Program-made: the position numbers and the translations under genes
The notes under the pieces: generated by a model
Database searches by the model: none
Seen by the model: the letters and a program-made list of their open reading frames with translations, nothing else
What the model was told of the DNA's origin: nothing
Shown: positions 36,901-45,955 of the stretch, piece by piece
Position numbering within the stretch: position 1 is the stretch's first letter
Layout: the number at the start of each line of letters is the position of its first letter
NCBI RefSeq assembly: GCF_035917415.1
Contig: NZ_CP109073.1
Location: 3,952,501 to 4,016,500 of the forward strand
DNA from: Streptomyces sp. NBC_01803
GTDB taxonomy: Bacteria > Actinomycetota > Actinomycetes > Streptomycetales > Streptomycetaceae
Length of the DNA: 64,000 nt
Direction: 5' to 3'

Positions 36901-38760
36901 GTGACGGACCCGACCTCCTCGCAGCCCGTGGCTCGCACGGCGGACGTACCCTCGTTCGCCGAGAGCTCGGCGCTGCCGCACGCGCGCTCCGAGCCCGACC
37001 CCGTGGAGCACCCACCCGTCCGCCCGACGGGCGGCGAGGGACTCAACGGCGGGATGCCCGAGACCGACCGGCTGCGGTTCGTGGGGGCGGCCACACGCCG
37101 GATCGCGCGGGGCATCGACCTGGACGAGATCGTGCTCGGGCTGTGCCGGGCCGCCGTGCCGACCTTCTCGGACGCGATCCTCGTCTACCTGCGGGATCCG
37201 CTGCCGGTCGGCGACGAGCAGCCGGTCACGCCGTGGGTGCTCAGGCTGCGCCGCACCGACCGGATCCCCGAGGCGCTGACCCTCGGCACGCTGGGCGACC
37301 TGCGCGCCGAGGGCACGGGCCCGCTGCAGGCGCTGCTCGCCGAGGCCACGCCCCGGCTTGAGGTGCGCGGCAACGGCCCGCTGGCCGAGGTGATGCGCGG
37401 CGTGCGGCCGGTCTTCACCGAATCGCAGGTGCCACGAGCCGCGCTGCGCGAGCTGACCGGGGCGGTGTACCCGCCGGAGGACCACCGCGCGATCGTCGCC
37501 CCGCTGCGCGGGCGCCGCCGGGTGATCGGCGCGACCGTCTTCCTGCGCGAGCCGCACCGCGAGCCGTTCGAGCACGAGGACCTCCAGGTCGCCCAGCAGC
37601 TGGCCACGCACTCGGCGCTCGGCGTCGACAAGGCGATGCTGTACGGGCGGGAGGCGTCGATCGCGGACGAGCTGCAGCGCACGATGCTCCCGGACGACCT
37701 GCCGCAGGTCACCGGCGTGCGGCTGGCCAGCCGTTATCTTCCGGCGGCGCAGTCGGCGCGGGTCGGTGGCGACTGGTACGACGCGATCCCGCTGCCGGGC
37801 AGCCGGGTCGCGCTGGTCGTCGGCGACGTGATGGGCCACTCGACGACCTCGGCCGCGATCATGGGGCAGCTGCGGACGACCGTGCAGACGCTGGCCGGGC
37901 TCGATCTGCCGCCGCAGGAGGTGCTGCACCACTTGGACGAGCAGGCGCAGCGGCTGGGCACCGACCGGATGGCGACCTGCCTGTACGCGGTGTACGACCC
38001 GGTCGAGCACCGCATCACGGCGGCCAACGCGGGTCACCCGCCGCCCGTGCTGCTGCACACCGACGGTTCGACGGAGCTGGTGGATCTGCCGCCCAACGCG
38101 CCGATCGGCGTGGGCGGCGTCGATTTCGAGACCGTGGAGATCGCCGCCCCGGCCGGCGCCACCCTGGTGCTGTACACGGACGGGCTGGTGGAGTCGCGCA
38201 CCCGGGACGTGTGGACCGGGGTGGGGCATCTGCGCGAGAAGCTGTCCGAGGTCTCGCGGCTGACGCGCCCGGACACGGCGGCCCCGCTGGAGCCGCTGTG
38301 CGACGAGGTGCTGGACATCGTCGGCCCCGGCGACCGGGACGACGACATCGCCCTGCTGGCCGCCCGGTTCGAGGGCATCGCCCCGGACAACGTGGCGTAC
38401 TGCCGCCTCGACCCGCGCGCCGAGTCGGTGCGCGAGGCGCGCCGACTGGTCCGGGAGAGCCTGACCCGCTGGGAGTTGCAGGAGCTGGGGGACTCGGTCG
38501 AGCTGCTCGTCAGCGAGGTCGTCACCAACGCCGTGCGGTACGCGGAACGGCCCGTGTCCGTGCGGCTGTTGCGCACCGACGCGCTGCGCTGCGAAGTGGG
38601 CGACGACGTACCGCAGTTGCCGCGCCTGCGGCAGGCCGGACCGGCCGACGAGGGCGGGCGCGGCCTGTATCTGGTGCAGCGGCTGGCCCGCGAGTGGGGC
38701 GCGACGCGGCTGAGCACCGGCAAGCTGGTGTGGTTCGAGATGGCCCTGCCCACCTCCTAG
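36901..38760 (+). CDS. GAF-SpoIIE phosphatase with C-terminal anti-sigma kinase (HATPase) domain
   Basis: The 619-residue protein comprises a short leader, a GAF-like domain at about 60-240, a PP2C/SpoIIE domain at about 250-490 and a HATPase_c domain at about 500-615. PP2C acidic residues are in GGDWYDAI, VGDVMGHST, DGLVESR and DRDDDIALLAAR. The HATPase domain is intact: N-box LLVSEVVTNAVRYAERP and G-box DEGGRGLYLVQRLA. Such proteins both phosphorylate and dephosphorylate anti-sigma-factor antagonists, linking signals to alternative sigma factors. The start is GTG 36901. No cognate antagonist gene is adjacent. Confidence 0.93.
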   Translation: MTDPTSSQPVARTADVPSFAESSALPHARSEPDPVEHPPVRPTGGEGLNGGMPETDRLRFVGAATRRIARGIDLDEIVLGLCRAAVPTFSDAILVYLRDPLPVGDEQPVTPWVLRLRRTDRIPEALTLGTLGDLRAEGTGPLQALLAEATPRLEVRGNGPLAEVMRGVRPVFTESQVPRAALRELTGAVYPPEDHRAIVAPLRGRRRVIGATVFLREPHREPFEHEDLQVAQQLATHSALGVDKAMLYGREASIADELQRTMLPDDLPQVTGVRLASRYLPAAQSARVGGDWYDAIPLPGSRVALVVGDVMGHSTTSAAIMGQLRTTVQTLAGLDLPPQEVLHHLDEQAQRLGTDRMATCLYAVYDPVEHRITAANAGHPPPVLLHTDGSTELVDLPPNAPIGVGGVDFETVEIAAPAGATLVLYTDGLVESRTRDVWTGVGHLREKLSEVSRLTRPDTAAPLEPLCDEVLDIVGPGDRDDDIALLAARFEGIAPDNVAYCRLDPRAESVREARRLVRESLTRWELQELGDSVELLVSEVVTNAVRYAERPVSVRLLRTDALRCEVGDDVPQLPRLRQAGPADEGGRGLYLVQRLAREWGATRLSTGKLVWFEMALPTS

Positions 38761-38781
38761 TCGCGATGTATCGCGTGTCTG

Positions 38782-38787
38782 TAGGCT
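38782..38787 (+). promoter_or_regulatory. -10 element (TAGGCT) giving a leaderless DUF1707 mRNA
   Basis: TAGGCT ends six nt before GTG 38794; no ribosome binding site is present. Confidence 0.45.
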
Positions 38788-38793
38788 GAGCGT

Positions 38794-39450
38794 GTGAGCG
38801 CTGAGAATCCGCCCGCCGTGCCGCTGGACAAGCAGCCGGTCGTCCGGGCTTCCGACGCGGACCGTGACCGGATCGCCGACATCCTGCGCGAGGCGCTGGC
38901 CGAGGGCCGCCTTGACCCCGACGAGCACGCCGAGCGGGTCGAGGCGGCGTACCGGGCGAAGACGTTCGGCGAGCTGGAGCCGCTGATCCGCGATCTCCCG
39001 GCCGGGCAGAGCCCGGCGGCCCCCGTCGCCGCGCCCGTGCGCGGCCCCGCCGCGGGGCGCGGTGGACACGGGCTGAGGGTCGCCAACGCCAAGAGCGTGG
39101 TGGCCGTCCTCAGCGGCGCCAGCCGGCAGGGCCGCTGGCGGGTGGGCGCGAAGATCAACGTGGTGGCGGTCTTCGGCGGCGTGGAACTGGACCTGACCGA
39201 GGCGATCTTCGAGCAGCAGTACGTGGTGATCAACGTCACCGCGATCTGCGGCGGCGTGGAGATCAAGGTGCCGGAGAACGTGAGCCTGCGCAGCGGCGGC
39301 AGTGGCGTCATGGGCGGTTTCGAGGTGCGGGAGTCGGAGTCCGGCGACCCGGGCGCGCCGGTCGTGCTGGTGCGCGGCGTGGCGATCTGGGGCGGCGTCG
39401 AGGCGAAGCCGGTGCCCGGGAAACGGGTGCGTGACCTGCGGGACGGGTGA
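38794..39450 (+). CDS. DUF1707 / LiaF-like C-terminal domain protein
   Basis: The 218-residue protein starts with a DUF1707 domain (VRASDADRDRIADILREALAEGRLDPDEHAERVEAAYRAKT, about residues 14-55) and a Pro/Ala linker. A repetitive beta-solenoid-like C-terminus follows, with FGGVELDLTEA, CGGVEIKVPENV and IWGGVEAKPVPGK; this matches the LiaF-type 'cell wall-active antibiotic response' domain. No membrane segment is visible. Function is unknown; LiaF domains act in envelope-stress sensing. The gap to the phosphatase gene is 33 nt, but it has its own promoter. Confidence 0.87.
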   Translation: MSAENPPAVPLDKQPVVRASDADRDRIADILREALAEGRLDPDEHAERVEAAYRAKTFGELEPLIRDLPAGQSPAAPVAAPVRGPAAGRGGHGLRVANAKSVVAVLSGASRQGRWRVGAKINVVAVFGGVELDLTEAIFEQQYVVINVTAICGGVEIKVPENVSLRSGGSGVMGGFEVRESESGDPGAPVVLVRGVAIWGGVEAKPVPGKRVRDLRDG

Positions 39451-39636
39451 CCGGAACGGCTGATCCGGCGGGCCACGTTGTCGCTCCGTGCATAAGCGTG
39501 CGCACAGCGGGTAGGGCTCGGGGGACCGTCACTCGTATGGCCGCATGGCGGGAAGGGTGATCTGCGGCATCGCCTTTGTCGGGTGAGGGTCCATCAGCGA
39601 AGAGCGACCCCCGGTAGCCGTCGTCAGGAGTTGACC

Positions 39637-40002
39637 GTGCTGCAATCGTCACCGCCACAAGAGTCCCAGTGGTCATCACCCGTACCAGCCAAGCGCAGTT
39701 CGAGAGATCTGGGTGGACCCTGGCACTCGGAGGCCGCCTGCCGGCGGGATGAGGCGGGGTTGTTCTTCGCCCCGTCCCAGGAGCCCACGGCGGCCAGGCT
39801 GTCCCGTGAGCAGGCGGCCAAGTCCGTGTGTGCCAGGTGTCCCGTGCTGCTGGAGTGCCGAGAACACGCGCTGCTCCAGCCGGAGCCGTACGGCGTGTGG
39901 GGCGGCCTGACGGCCGCCGAGCGCCGGGTGGTCCTCAGCCGCAGGCGCCGCCGGGAGGCGGCTTCCGGCGGCCGGCCGGCGGACATGGGCCGTATCGCGT
40001 GA
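39637..40002 (+). CDS. WhiB-like iron-sulfur transcription factor (WblI-like by position)
   Basis: The 121-residue Wbl protein has four cysteines: HSEAACRRDEAGLFF, then KSVCARCPVLLECREHAL, giving the C-x(n)-CxxCxxxxxC pattern that holds a [4Fe-4S] cluster. YGVWGGLTAAERR, the beta-turn that contacts sigma region 4, and a basic tail RRRRRREA follow. GTG 39637 has CAGGAG six nt before it. Location just upstream of glpX matches the wblI locus of S. coelicolor, but orthology needs a tree. Wbl proteins regulate development and antibiotic production. Confidence 0.9.
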   Translation: MLQSSPPQESQWSSPVPAKRSSRDLGGPWHSEAACRRDEAGLFFAPSQEPTAARLSREQAAKSVCARCPVLLECREHALLQPEPYGVWGGLTAAERRVVLSRRRRREAASGGRPADMGRIA

Positions 40003-40025
40003 GACCCGTGGGCCCGGCGGCCCCG

Positions 40026-40067
40026 ACCCCGCCCCCCAGCCGGCCGCGACGGGCTGGGGGCCGGGGT
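40026..40067. terminator. Bidirectional terminator between the whiB-like gene and glpX
   Basis: A stem of about 15 bp with one mismatch: ACCCCG-C-CCCCCAGCC pairs with GGCTGGGGG-C-CGGGGT across a 10-nt loop, between converging genes. Confidence 0.75.
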
Positions 40068-40091
40068 TCCGCCGAGCCCCGATGGTGCCGC

Positions 40092-41123
40092 CTAGCGGCC
40101 GCGGTCGAAGTCGATCGCGCTGTAGGCGCGGAGCTTGGTGAGACGGTGCGTGGAGTCGATCTGACGGAGGGTGCCGGAGCGGGACCGGACCACCAGGGAC
40201 TGGGTGGTGGCCGTCTCCGCGCGGTAACGCACGCCCCGCAGCAGCTCGCCGTCGGTGATGCCGGTGGCGACGAAGAACACGTTCTCGCCGCGGACCAGGT
40301 CATCGGTGTGCAGCACCCGGTCCAGGTCGTGGCCCGCGTCCAGGGCGGCCTGCCGTTCGGCGTCGTCCTTGGGCCACAGCTTCCCCTGGATCGTGCCGCC
40401 GAGGCACTTGATCGCGCAGGCCGCGATGATGCCCTCGGGCGTGCCGCCGATGCCCAGGAGCAGGTCGACGCCGGTGCCGTCGCGCGCGCTCATGATCGCG
40501 CCCGCCACGTCGCCGTCCGAGATGAACTTGATGCGCGCGCCGCTCTCCCTGACCTCCTTGACCAGGTTGGCGTGGCGCGGGCGGTCCAGGATGCAGACGG
40601 TCACGTCCGCCGGTGAGCCGCCCTTGGCCTTGGCCACCCGCCGGATGTTGACGGCCGGCGGCGCGTCGATGTCCACGTAGTCCGCGGCCTCCGGGCCGGT
40701 GGCGAGCTTGTCCATGTAGAAGACGGCGCTGGGGTCGAACATCGAGCCGCGCTCGGCCACGGCCAGCACGGAGACCGCGTTGCCCATGCCCTTGGCGGTG
40801 AGCGTGGTCCCGTCCACCGGGTCGACGGCCACGTCGCACTCGGGGCCCGAACCGTCGCCGACGCGCTCGCCGTTGTAGAGCATGGGCGCGTCGTCCTTCT
40901 CGCCTTCGCCGATGACGACGACGCCGTTCATCGAGACGGTGGAGATGAGGGTGCGCATGGCGCGCACGGCCGCGCCGTCCGCTCCGTTCTTGTCGCCGCG
41001 GCCGACCCAGCGGCCGGAGGCGAGAGCGCCGGCCTCGGTCACGCGGACCAGTTCGAGGGCCAGGTTGCGGTCGGGTGCTTCGGGGGCGACATCCAGCGGG
41101 GGCGGAAGGTGGTGATCAGTCAT
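40092..41123 (-). CDS. glpX: Fructose-1,6-bisphosphatase class II
   Basis: The 343-residue gluconeogenic enzyme hydrolyses fructose 1,6-bisphosphate. GlpX landmarks are [52 protein letters not shown] (metal and phosphate site), [18 protein letters not shown], and [26 protein letters not shown] precedes the ATG. It is the second gluconeogenic gene in the window besides pckG and the only recognisable fructose bisphosphatase here. Confidence 0.96.
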   Translation of the reverse strand: MTDHHLPPPLDVAPEAPDRNLALELVRVTEAGALASGRWVGRGDKNGADGAAVRAMRTLISTVSMNGVVVIGEGEKDDAPMLYNGERVGDGSGPECDVAVDPVDGTTLTAKGMGNAVSVLAVAERGSMFDPSAVFYMDKLATGPEAADYVDIDAPPAVNIRRVAKAKGGSPADVTVCILDRPRHANLVKEVRESGARIKFISDGDVAGAIMSARDGTGVDLLLGIGGTPEGIIAACAIKCLGGTIQGKLWPKDDAERQAALDAGHDLDRVLHTDDLVRGENVFFVATGITDGELLRGVRYRAETATTQSLVVRSRSGTLRQIDSTHRLTKLRAYSAIDFDRGR

Positions 41124-41313
41124 CGGAGACGACCTTTCTGCGCCGAGTCGCGCTGAGGGTTGCCTTCGACTTTATCCGCCTCTCGTACACATGAGCCGAT
41201 CGGCCTACTTTTGAGCGGACGTTGGAGGCGGGGGACCGTCGGGAGCGGGAGGCCGGGGGCGGGAGGCCGGGGGCGGGTGCGGATCCCGGGCCGGGATGCG
41301 CGACCATGGGGAG

Positions 41314-41922
41314 GTGGCGAACGACGTGGCGACCGATACGACCGAGACGGCGACCGACGCGCCGGACGACGCGGCGAGCGCGCGGCCGGACCGGCGGCGG
41401 CGCCTGGAGTCCGTGCGGAACATGGTGCTGTCCATGGCCGCGCTCTGCGCCGCCGTGCTCGCCCTGTTCGTCCTCAACCCCGACGAGGAGCCGGACGACA
41501 CGGTCCAGACCATGGAGTACGACGTGGCGTCGGTCACGGCGGCCCGCGCCGCGCCCTACGACCTGCTGTCCCCGGAGGGTCTGTCCGACCGCTGGCGGGC
41601 CACCTCCGTCCGGTACGACCCGCGGGGCGCGTTCGGCGCGACTTGGCGGCTCGGCTTCCTGGACCCCGGCGACGAGTACGCCGCGCTCACCCAGGCCGAC
41701 GGCGACCCCGCACGGTTCATCACCGAGGTGACGCGCGGCGCGGAGGACACCGGCGCCACCGAGCGCGTGGACGGCCGCGACTGGGCGCGCTACGAGGGCT
41801 CCAAGTACGACGCCTTGGTGCTGACGGAGCCGGACGTGACGACCGTGGTCATGGGCACGGCGCCCTGGGACCGGCTCGCGCACCTGGCCGGCGCGCTGGA
41901 GGTCAGGGCCGACCGCCCCTGA
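41314..41922 (+). CDS. DUF4245 membrane-anchored protein
   Basis: About 202 residues: an acidic/Thr-rich N-terminus, one membrane helix at about residues 37-57 (NMVLSMAALCAAVLALFVLNP), and an extracytoplasmic DUF4245 domain (LSDRWRATSVRYDP, ATWRLGFLDPGDEYAALTQADG, WARYEGSKYDALVLTEPDVTTVVMGTA). Function unknown. GTG 41314 is chosen because GACCAT ends six nt before it, close to TAnnnT and the same arrangement as its neighbours. ATG 41296 in the same frame is possible. It is divergent from glpX. Confidence 0.82.
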   Translation: MANDVATDTTETATDAPDDAASARPDRRRRLESVRNMVLSMAALCAAVLALFVLNPDEEPDDTVQTMEYDVASVTAARAAPYDLLSPEGLSDRWRATSVRYDPRGAFGATWRLGFLDPGDEYAALTQADGDPARFITEVTRGAEDTGATERVDGRDWARYEGSKYDALVLTEPDVTTVVMGTAPWDRLAHLAGALEVRADRP

Positions 41923-41961
41923 CCCTTCGTCGTCCGCCCGCGCCGCGCCCACCGGCCCGGC

Positions 41962-42555
41962 TCACAGGACGCTGACGGCCTCGTCGAAGTCCAGGCGCGG
42001 CAGGCGCGGGTTGTACGCGGTGTCGCCGGGCCTGCCGATGTTCACCACGACGAGCGCCCTCTGCCGGCCGTCCCCGAAGAACTCCTTGTCGACGGCCCCG
42101 GCGTCGAACCCGGACATCGGGCCCGCGGCGAGTCCGGCGGCGCGGACGCCCAGCACGAAGTACCCGATCTGAAGTCCGGTGCTCAGCAGCCCGGCCCGCT
42201 CCCGCCCCTCGGGGTCGGCGTAGGCCAGGTCCTTCAGGTCCGGGACCACGGGGAAGAGCTTCGGCAGCTTCTCGTGGAAGCGCAGGTCGAGCGAGAGGAT
42301 CGCGGTCAGCGGGGCGGCGGCGGTCTGCGCCCGGTTCCCCTCGGAGAGAAGGGGGAGCAGCCGCGCCTTCGCCTCGGCGCTGCGGAGCAGGGTCACGCGC
42401 AGCGGCGACGAGTTGTGCGCGGTGGGCGCGAGCTTGATCAGGTCGTAGATCGCGCGCACCTGCTCGTCCGTGACGGGCTCGTCGGTGAACGCCCGGGCCG
42501 TGTGGGCCTGGTGGAAGAGAAGGTCCTGGGCGGCGGCGTCGAGTGCGAGCGGCAT
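41962..42555 (-). CDS. Nitroreductase-family reductase (RutE/HadB-like, malonic semialdehyde reductase family)
   Basis: The 197-residue FMN-dependent enzyme has the family pattern ALDAAAQDLLFHQAHTARAFTDEPVTDEQVRAIYDLIKLAPTAHNSSPLRV at the N-terminus and later LLSTGLQIGYFVLGVRAAGLAAGPMSGFD, LVVVNIGRPGD. These match HadB/RutE reductases, which reduce malonic semialdehyde or halogenated aldehydes with NADPH. No pyrimidine-degradation (rut) genes are adjacent, so the substrate is uncertain. It starts at ATG 42555. Confidence 0.87.
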   Translation of the reverse strand: MPLALDAAAQDLLFHQAHTARAFTDEPVTDEQVRAIYDLIKLAPTAHNSSPLRVTLLRSAEAKARLLPLLSEGNRAQTAAAPLTAILSLDLRFHEKLPKLFPVVPDLKDLAYADPEGRERAGLLSTGLQIGYFVLGVRAAGLAAGPMSGFDAGAVDKEFFGDGRQRALVVVNIGRPGDTAYNPRLPRLDFDEAVSVL

Positions 42556-42672
42556 GGTGCTGCTGCCTTCCTTGAGGAGACGGAGCGCTCGACAAGGCGG
42601 AGCGCGAGGGAGCGGAACGCTGGCGGTTGAAAAATCAACCTCCGGGCCGTCCCAACTTCTCCGCCCCCGGGG

Positions 42673-42963
42673 CTATTCCCGCCCCAGCTCCGCTTCTTCC
42701 TCCGCCGCGTCCGCTGCACCCGCCGCACCCGCTCCGTCCGCCGCGGGCGCGGCCGATTCGCCCGCCGTCAGCGCCGCGTCCAGCCGGGCCCGGGCGCCGT
42801 CCAGCCACTGACCGCAGATCCGTGCCAGCTCCTCCCCGCGCTCCCACAGCGCCAGCGACTCCTCCAGCGTCGCCCCGCCGGCCTCCAGCCTCCGCACCAC
42901 GTCGATCAGCTCGTCCCTGGCCTGCTCATAGCTGAGCGCGGTGCCCGCGTCCGCTTCCGTCAT
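42673..42963 (-). CDS. xseB: Exodeoxyribonuclease VII small subunit
   Basis: The 96-residue protein has the XseB core [41 protein letters not shown] at about residues 10-50. The C-terminus is Ala/Glu-rich. It forms the ExoVII complex with XseA and acts in repair and in processing single-stranded DNA ends. It follows xseA by about ten nt. ATG 42963 is used; an upstream GTG at 42972 adds three residues and would lie two nt after the xseA stop. Confidence 0.93.
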   Translation of the reverse strand: MTEADAGTALSYEQARDELIDVVRRLEAGGATLEESLALWERGEELARICGQWLDGARARLDAALTAGESAAPAADGAGAAGAADAAEEEAELGRE

Positions 42964-42973
42964 GGCCGCCACC

Positions 42974-44200
42974 CTATGCCCGCCCCCCGGGCCGCTCGCC
43001 GACCGTCACTCCGAACGCACCGTCCGCGACCCGGGCCCGCAGCGGCTCACCCTCCGTCACCTCGTCGGCCGCGCGCACCGCCGAGCCGTCCGCCCGCTGC
43101 AGCACCGCGTACCCGCGCCGCAGCGTCGCCGCCGGGGACAGCGCGATCACCCGCGCCCGGGTGTGCTCCAGGTCCGCGCCCGCACGGTCCAGCAGATGCC
43201 CCAGCGTGCGCCGGGAGCGCCCGAGCAGCGCCGCGATCTCCTCCGCGCGTCCATCCATCATCCGGTGCGGATCGGCCAGCACCGGCCGGCTCCGGGCCGC
43301 CGCCAGCCCCCGCTCCTCACGGTCGAGCCGGGACTCCAGCACCCAGCGCGCCCGGTCCCGCAGCTGCCGCACCCGGGCCAGCTCCTCGCCCACGTCCGGC
43401 ACGACGCGCTTGGCCGCGTCCGTCGGCGTCGAGGCGCGCAGGTCGGCGACCAGGTCGAGCAGCGGCGCGTCCGGCTCGTGCCCGATGGCCGAGACCACCG
43501 GCGTGCCGCAGTCCGCGACCGCGCGCACCAGCCGCTCGTCGGAGAACGGCAACAGATCCTCCACGCTGCCGCCGCCCCTGGCCACCACGATCACGTCCAC
43601 TTCGGGATCCGCGTCCAGCTCCCGGACCGCCTCGATCACCTGCGGGACGGCGTGCACCCCCTGGACCGCCACGTTCCGCACCGCGAAGCGGACCGCGGGC
43701 CAGCGCAGCCGGGCGTTCTCCAGCACGTCCCGCTCGGCCGCCGAGGCCCGGCCCGTCACCAGGCCCACACAGCCGGGCAGGAACGGCAGCCGCCGCTTGC
43801 GCCCCGCGGCGAACAGCCCCTCCGCCGCCAGCGCGCGCTTCAGCCGCTCCAGCCGCAGCAGCAGCTCGCCCATCCCCACCGCGCGGATCTCCGTCGCCCG
43901 CAGCGACAGCTCGCCGCGCGGCGCGTACCACTCCGGCTTGGCGAGGACCACGACCCGGGCGCCCTCCGCTATCACGTCGGCCACCTTGTCGAAGACCCCG
44001 CGATAGCACGTCACCCGCACCGAGATGTCGTGCGAGGGGTCGCGCAGGGTCAGGAACACCACCCCGAGCCCCGGGCGGCGCGAGAGCTGGGTGATCTGGC
44101 CCTCCACCCACACCGCGCCGAGCCGGTCGATCCATCCCCCGATGAGCCGGGACACCTCGCCGACCGGGATCGGCGCCTCCGACGACGTCTGCACAGCCAT
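42974..44200 (-). CDS. xseA: Exodeoxyribonuclease VII large subunit
   Basis: The 408-residue catalytic subunit has an N-terminal OB fold ([25 protein letters not shown] at about residues 31-55). The nuclease core includes [51 protein letters not shown] and [29 protein letters not shown], whose Asp/Gly residues are catalytic. A coiled-coil tail and the closing [13 protein letters not shown] complete it. It is slightly shorter than E. coli XseA, as usual in actinobacteria. TAGCGT on the minus strand (44207-44212) ends six nt before the ATG, predicting a leaderless mRNA. Confidence 0.96.
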   Translation of the reverse strand: MAVQTSSEAPIPVGEVSRLIGGWIDRLGAVWVEGQITQLSRRPGLGVVFLTLRDPSHDISVRVTCYRGVFDKVADVIAEGARVVVLAKPEWYAPRGELSLRATEIRAVGMGELLLRLERLKRALAAEGLFAAGRKRRLPFLPGCVGLVTGRASAAERDVLENARLRWPAVRFAVRNVAVQGVHAVPQVIEAVRELDADPEVDVIVVARGGGSVEDLLPFSDERLVRAVADCGTPVVSAIGHEPDAPLLDLVADLRASTPTDAAKRVVPDVGEELARVRQLRDRARWVLESRLDREERGLAAARSRPVLADPHRMMDGRAEEIAALLGRSRRTLGHLLDRAGADLEHTRARVIALSPAATLRRGYAVLQRADGSAVRAADEVTEGEPLRARVADGAFGVTVGERPGGRA

Positions 44201-44277
44201 GCCGCAACGCTATCCCCGGGCACTGACAACGCCCGCGCGGTGGGGGCGCCCCCGGCCGCCCCCGTACCATGGGGCGC
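44201..44277. promoter_or_regulatory. Divergent promoter region of xseA and ispH
   Basis: In 77 bp lie TAGCGT on the minus strand (44207-44212, six nt before the xseA ATG) and TACCAT on the plus strand (44265-44270, seven nt before the ispH ATG). Both genes lack ribosome binding sites and are probably leaderless; their -35 regions would be back to back in the middle. Confidence 0.5.
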
Positions 44278-45261
44278 ATGGCTGAAGACTCCGAGCGCCG
44301 CCGCGTCCTGCTCGCCGCCCCTCGCGGCTACTGCGCGGGCGTCGACCGCGCCGTCGTCGCCGTCGAACAGGCCCTGGAGCAGTACGGCCCGCCGATCTAC
44401 GTGCGCCACGAGATCGTGCACAACAAGTACGTGGTGGGCTCGCTGGAGAAGAAGGGCGCGATCTTCGTCGACGAGACGGCCGAGGTGCCCGAGGGCGAGA
44501 TCGTCATCTTCTCCGCGCACGGCGTCTCCCCCGAGGTCCACCGCGAGGCCGAGCGCGGCCGGCTGGCCACCATCGACGCCACCTGCCCGCTGGTCACCAA
44601 GGTGCACAAGGAGGCCGTCCGCTTCGCCGAGGCCGACTACGACATCCTGCTCATCGGCCACGAGGGCCACGAGGAGGTCATCGGCACCAGCGGCGAGGCC
44701 CCGGACCACATCACCTTGGTCGACGGCCCGGACGACGTGGCGAACGTCGAGGTCCGCGACCCGGAGAAGGTGGTCTGGCTCTCCCAGACGACCCTCTCGG
44801 TGGACGAGACCATGGAGACCGTCGAGGGCCTCAAGCGGCGTTTCCCGCTGCTGATCAGCCCGCCCAGCGACGACATCTGCTACGCCACGCAGAACCGGCA
44901 GACCGCGATCAAGCAGGTCGCCGCCGACGCGGACCTGGTGCTCGTGGTCGGCTCGAAGAACTCGTCGAACTCCGCCCGGATGGTGGAGGTCGCCCTCGGG
45001 GCCGGCGCGGGCGCGGCGTATCTGGTGGACAACGCGGACGAGATCGAGGAGAAGTGGCTGGACGGCGTGAGCGCCGTCGGGCTCTCCTCGGGCGCCTCGG
45101 TCCCCGAGGTGCTGGTGGACGGCGTGCTGGCGTGGCTGGCCGAGCGCGGCTTCGGCGAGGTGGAGGTCGTCCAGCCGATGCGGGAGCACATCCAGTTCTC
45201 GCTGCCCAAGGAGCTGCGCCGGGACCTGCGGGCCGAGGCCGCCGCGAAGGCGCGCGGCTAG
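44278..45261 (+). CDS. ispH: 4-hydroxy-3-methylbut-2-enyl diphosphate reductase
   Basis: The last MEP-pathway enzyme reduces HMBPP to IPP and DMAPP. The 327-residue protein has the three [4Fe-4S] cysteines in [11 protein letters not shown] (residue 19), [15 protein letters not shown] and [12 protein letters not shown]. Conserved histidines are in [12 protein letters not shown] and [10 protein letters not shown], the catalytic Glu region in [11 protein letters not shown], and the substrate-binding [11 protein letters not shown]. It supplies precursors used by UppS, encoded elsewhere in the window. The stop codon forms a CTAG shared with the stop of the converging gene. Confidence 0.97.
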   Translation: MAEDSERRRVLLAAPRGYCAGVDRAVVAVEQALEQYGPPIYVRHEIVHNKYVVGSLEKKGAIFVDETAEVPEGEIVIFSAHGVSPEVHREAERGRLATIDATCPLVTKVHKEAVRFAEADYDILLIGHEGHEEVIGTSGEAPDHITLVDGPDDVANVEVRDPEKVVWLSQTTLSVDETMETVEGLKRRFPLLISPPSDDICYATQNRQTAIKQVAADADLVLVVGSKNSSNSARMVEVALGAGAGAAYLVDNADEIEEKWLDGVSAVGLSSGASVPEVLVDGVLAWLAERGFGEVEVVQPMREHIQFSLPKELRRDLRAEAAAKARG

Positions 45262-45803
45262 CCGGCCGTCCCCGGCCGCGCCCGTCGGCGGGCGCGGCGC
45301 CGGCGGAGCAGGACGCGCAGCAGGGCGAGGCCCTTGCGCAGCAGCACGATCACGACCGCCGCCAGGGTCCCGGCGAACAGGGCGGGGGCGCGCAGGGCCA
45401 GTTCGGTCATGACGCCCATCGGCCCGGCCGTGGTGACCAGGCCGGCGGCGAACGCGATCGGCGCCACGATCGGGGCGCAGACGAGGTCGGCGTGCCGGAC
45501 CCACAGCGCCGCGCCGACCGAGGTCAGGACCGAGAGTGCCCCGTAGAGCGCGGGCACCCCGCCGAGCAGGTCGCAGCACCAGGCGGCGGCCACCATGCTC
45601 ACCGTGGCCAGCACACCGCAGCCGAGGCCGGTCAGTCGCGGGCGGGGCGGCCCGCTCCGGCCCCGGGCCCCAGGCCCGGTCCCCGGGCGGCGGCCCGGGT
45701 GCCGCCGCGCCGCCGCCCCGCCGGGAGACGGCCGGGGCACCCTCGTCCGCACCACGGCGGGCGGACGCCGTGTGTGATGAGTCGTGTGCGTAGTGTGTTC
45801 CAC
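45258..45803 (-). CDS. DUF6542-like membrane protein
   Basis: About 181 residues. The N-terminus is His/Thr-rich ([15 protein letters not shown]) and then Arg/Pro/Gly-rich. A hydrophobic region of about four helices follows ([69 protein letters not shown]), closing with a basic [12 protein letters not shown] tail. This matches proteins found beside ispH in Streptomyces (DUF6542). Function unknown. GTG 45803 is the only sensible start; its ribosome binding site is weak. Its TAG stop overlaps the ispH TAG on the other strand. Confidence 0.75.
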   Translation of the reverse strand: MEHTTHTTHHTRRPPAVVRTRVPRPSPGGAAARRHPGRRPGTGPGARGRSGPPRPRLTGLGCGVLATVSMVAAAWCCDLLGGVPALYGALSVLTSVGAALWVRHADLVCAPIVAPIAFAAGLVTTAGPMGVMTELALRAPALFAGTLAAVVIVLLRKGLALLRVLLRRRRARRRARPGTAG

Positions 45804-45905
45804 GTCACCAAGGTAAGCGGCGCCCGGTGGCGGAAAGGGTGATGGACACGCTTGCGGGCTGTATGACTGTCCGTCCGGACCGGCGGGGGCGGGTGGCGGC
45901 GCCCG

Positions 45906-45911
45906 TAGACT
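45906..45911 (+). promoter_or_regulatory. Candidate -10 (TAGACT) of ychF
   Basis: TAGACT fits TAnnnT and would give a leader of about 38 nt containing the AGGGAAGT ribosome binding site of ychF. Confidence 0.45.
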
Positions 45912-45955
45912 GGTGCACCGGCCTTGTCCCGTTTCCACGCTCAGGGAAGTCTCAC

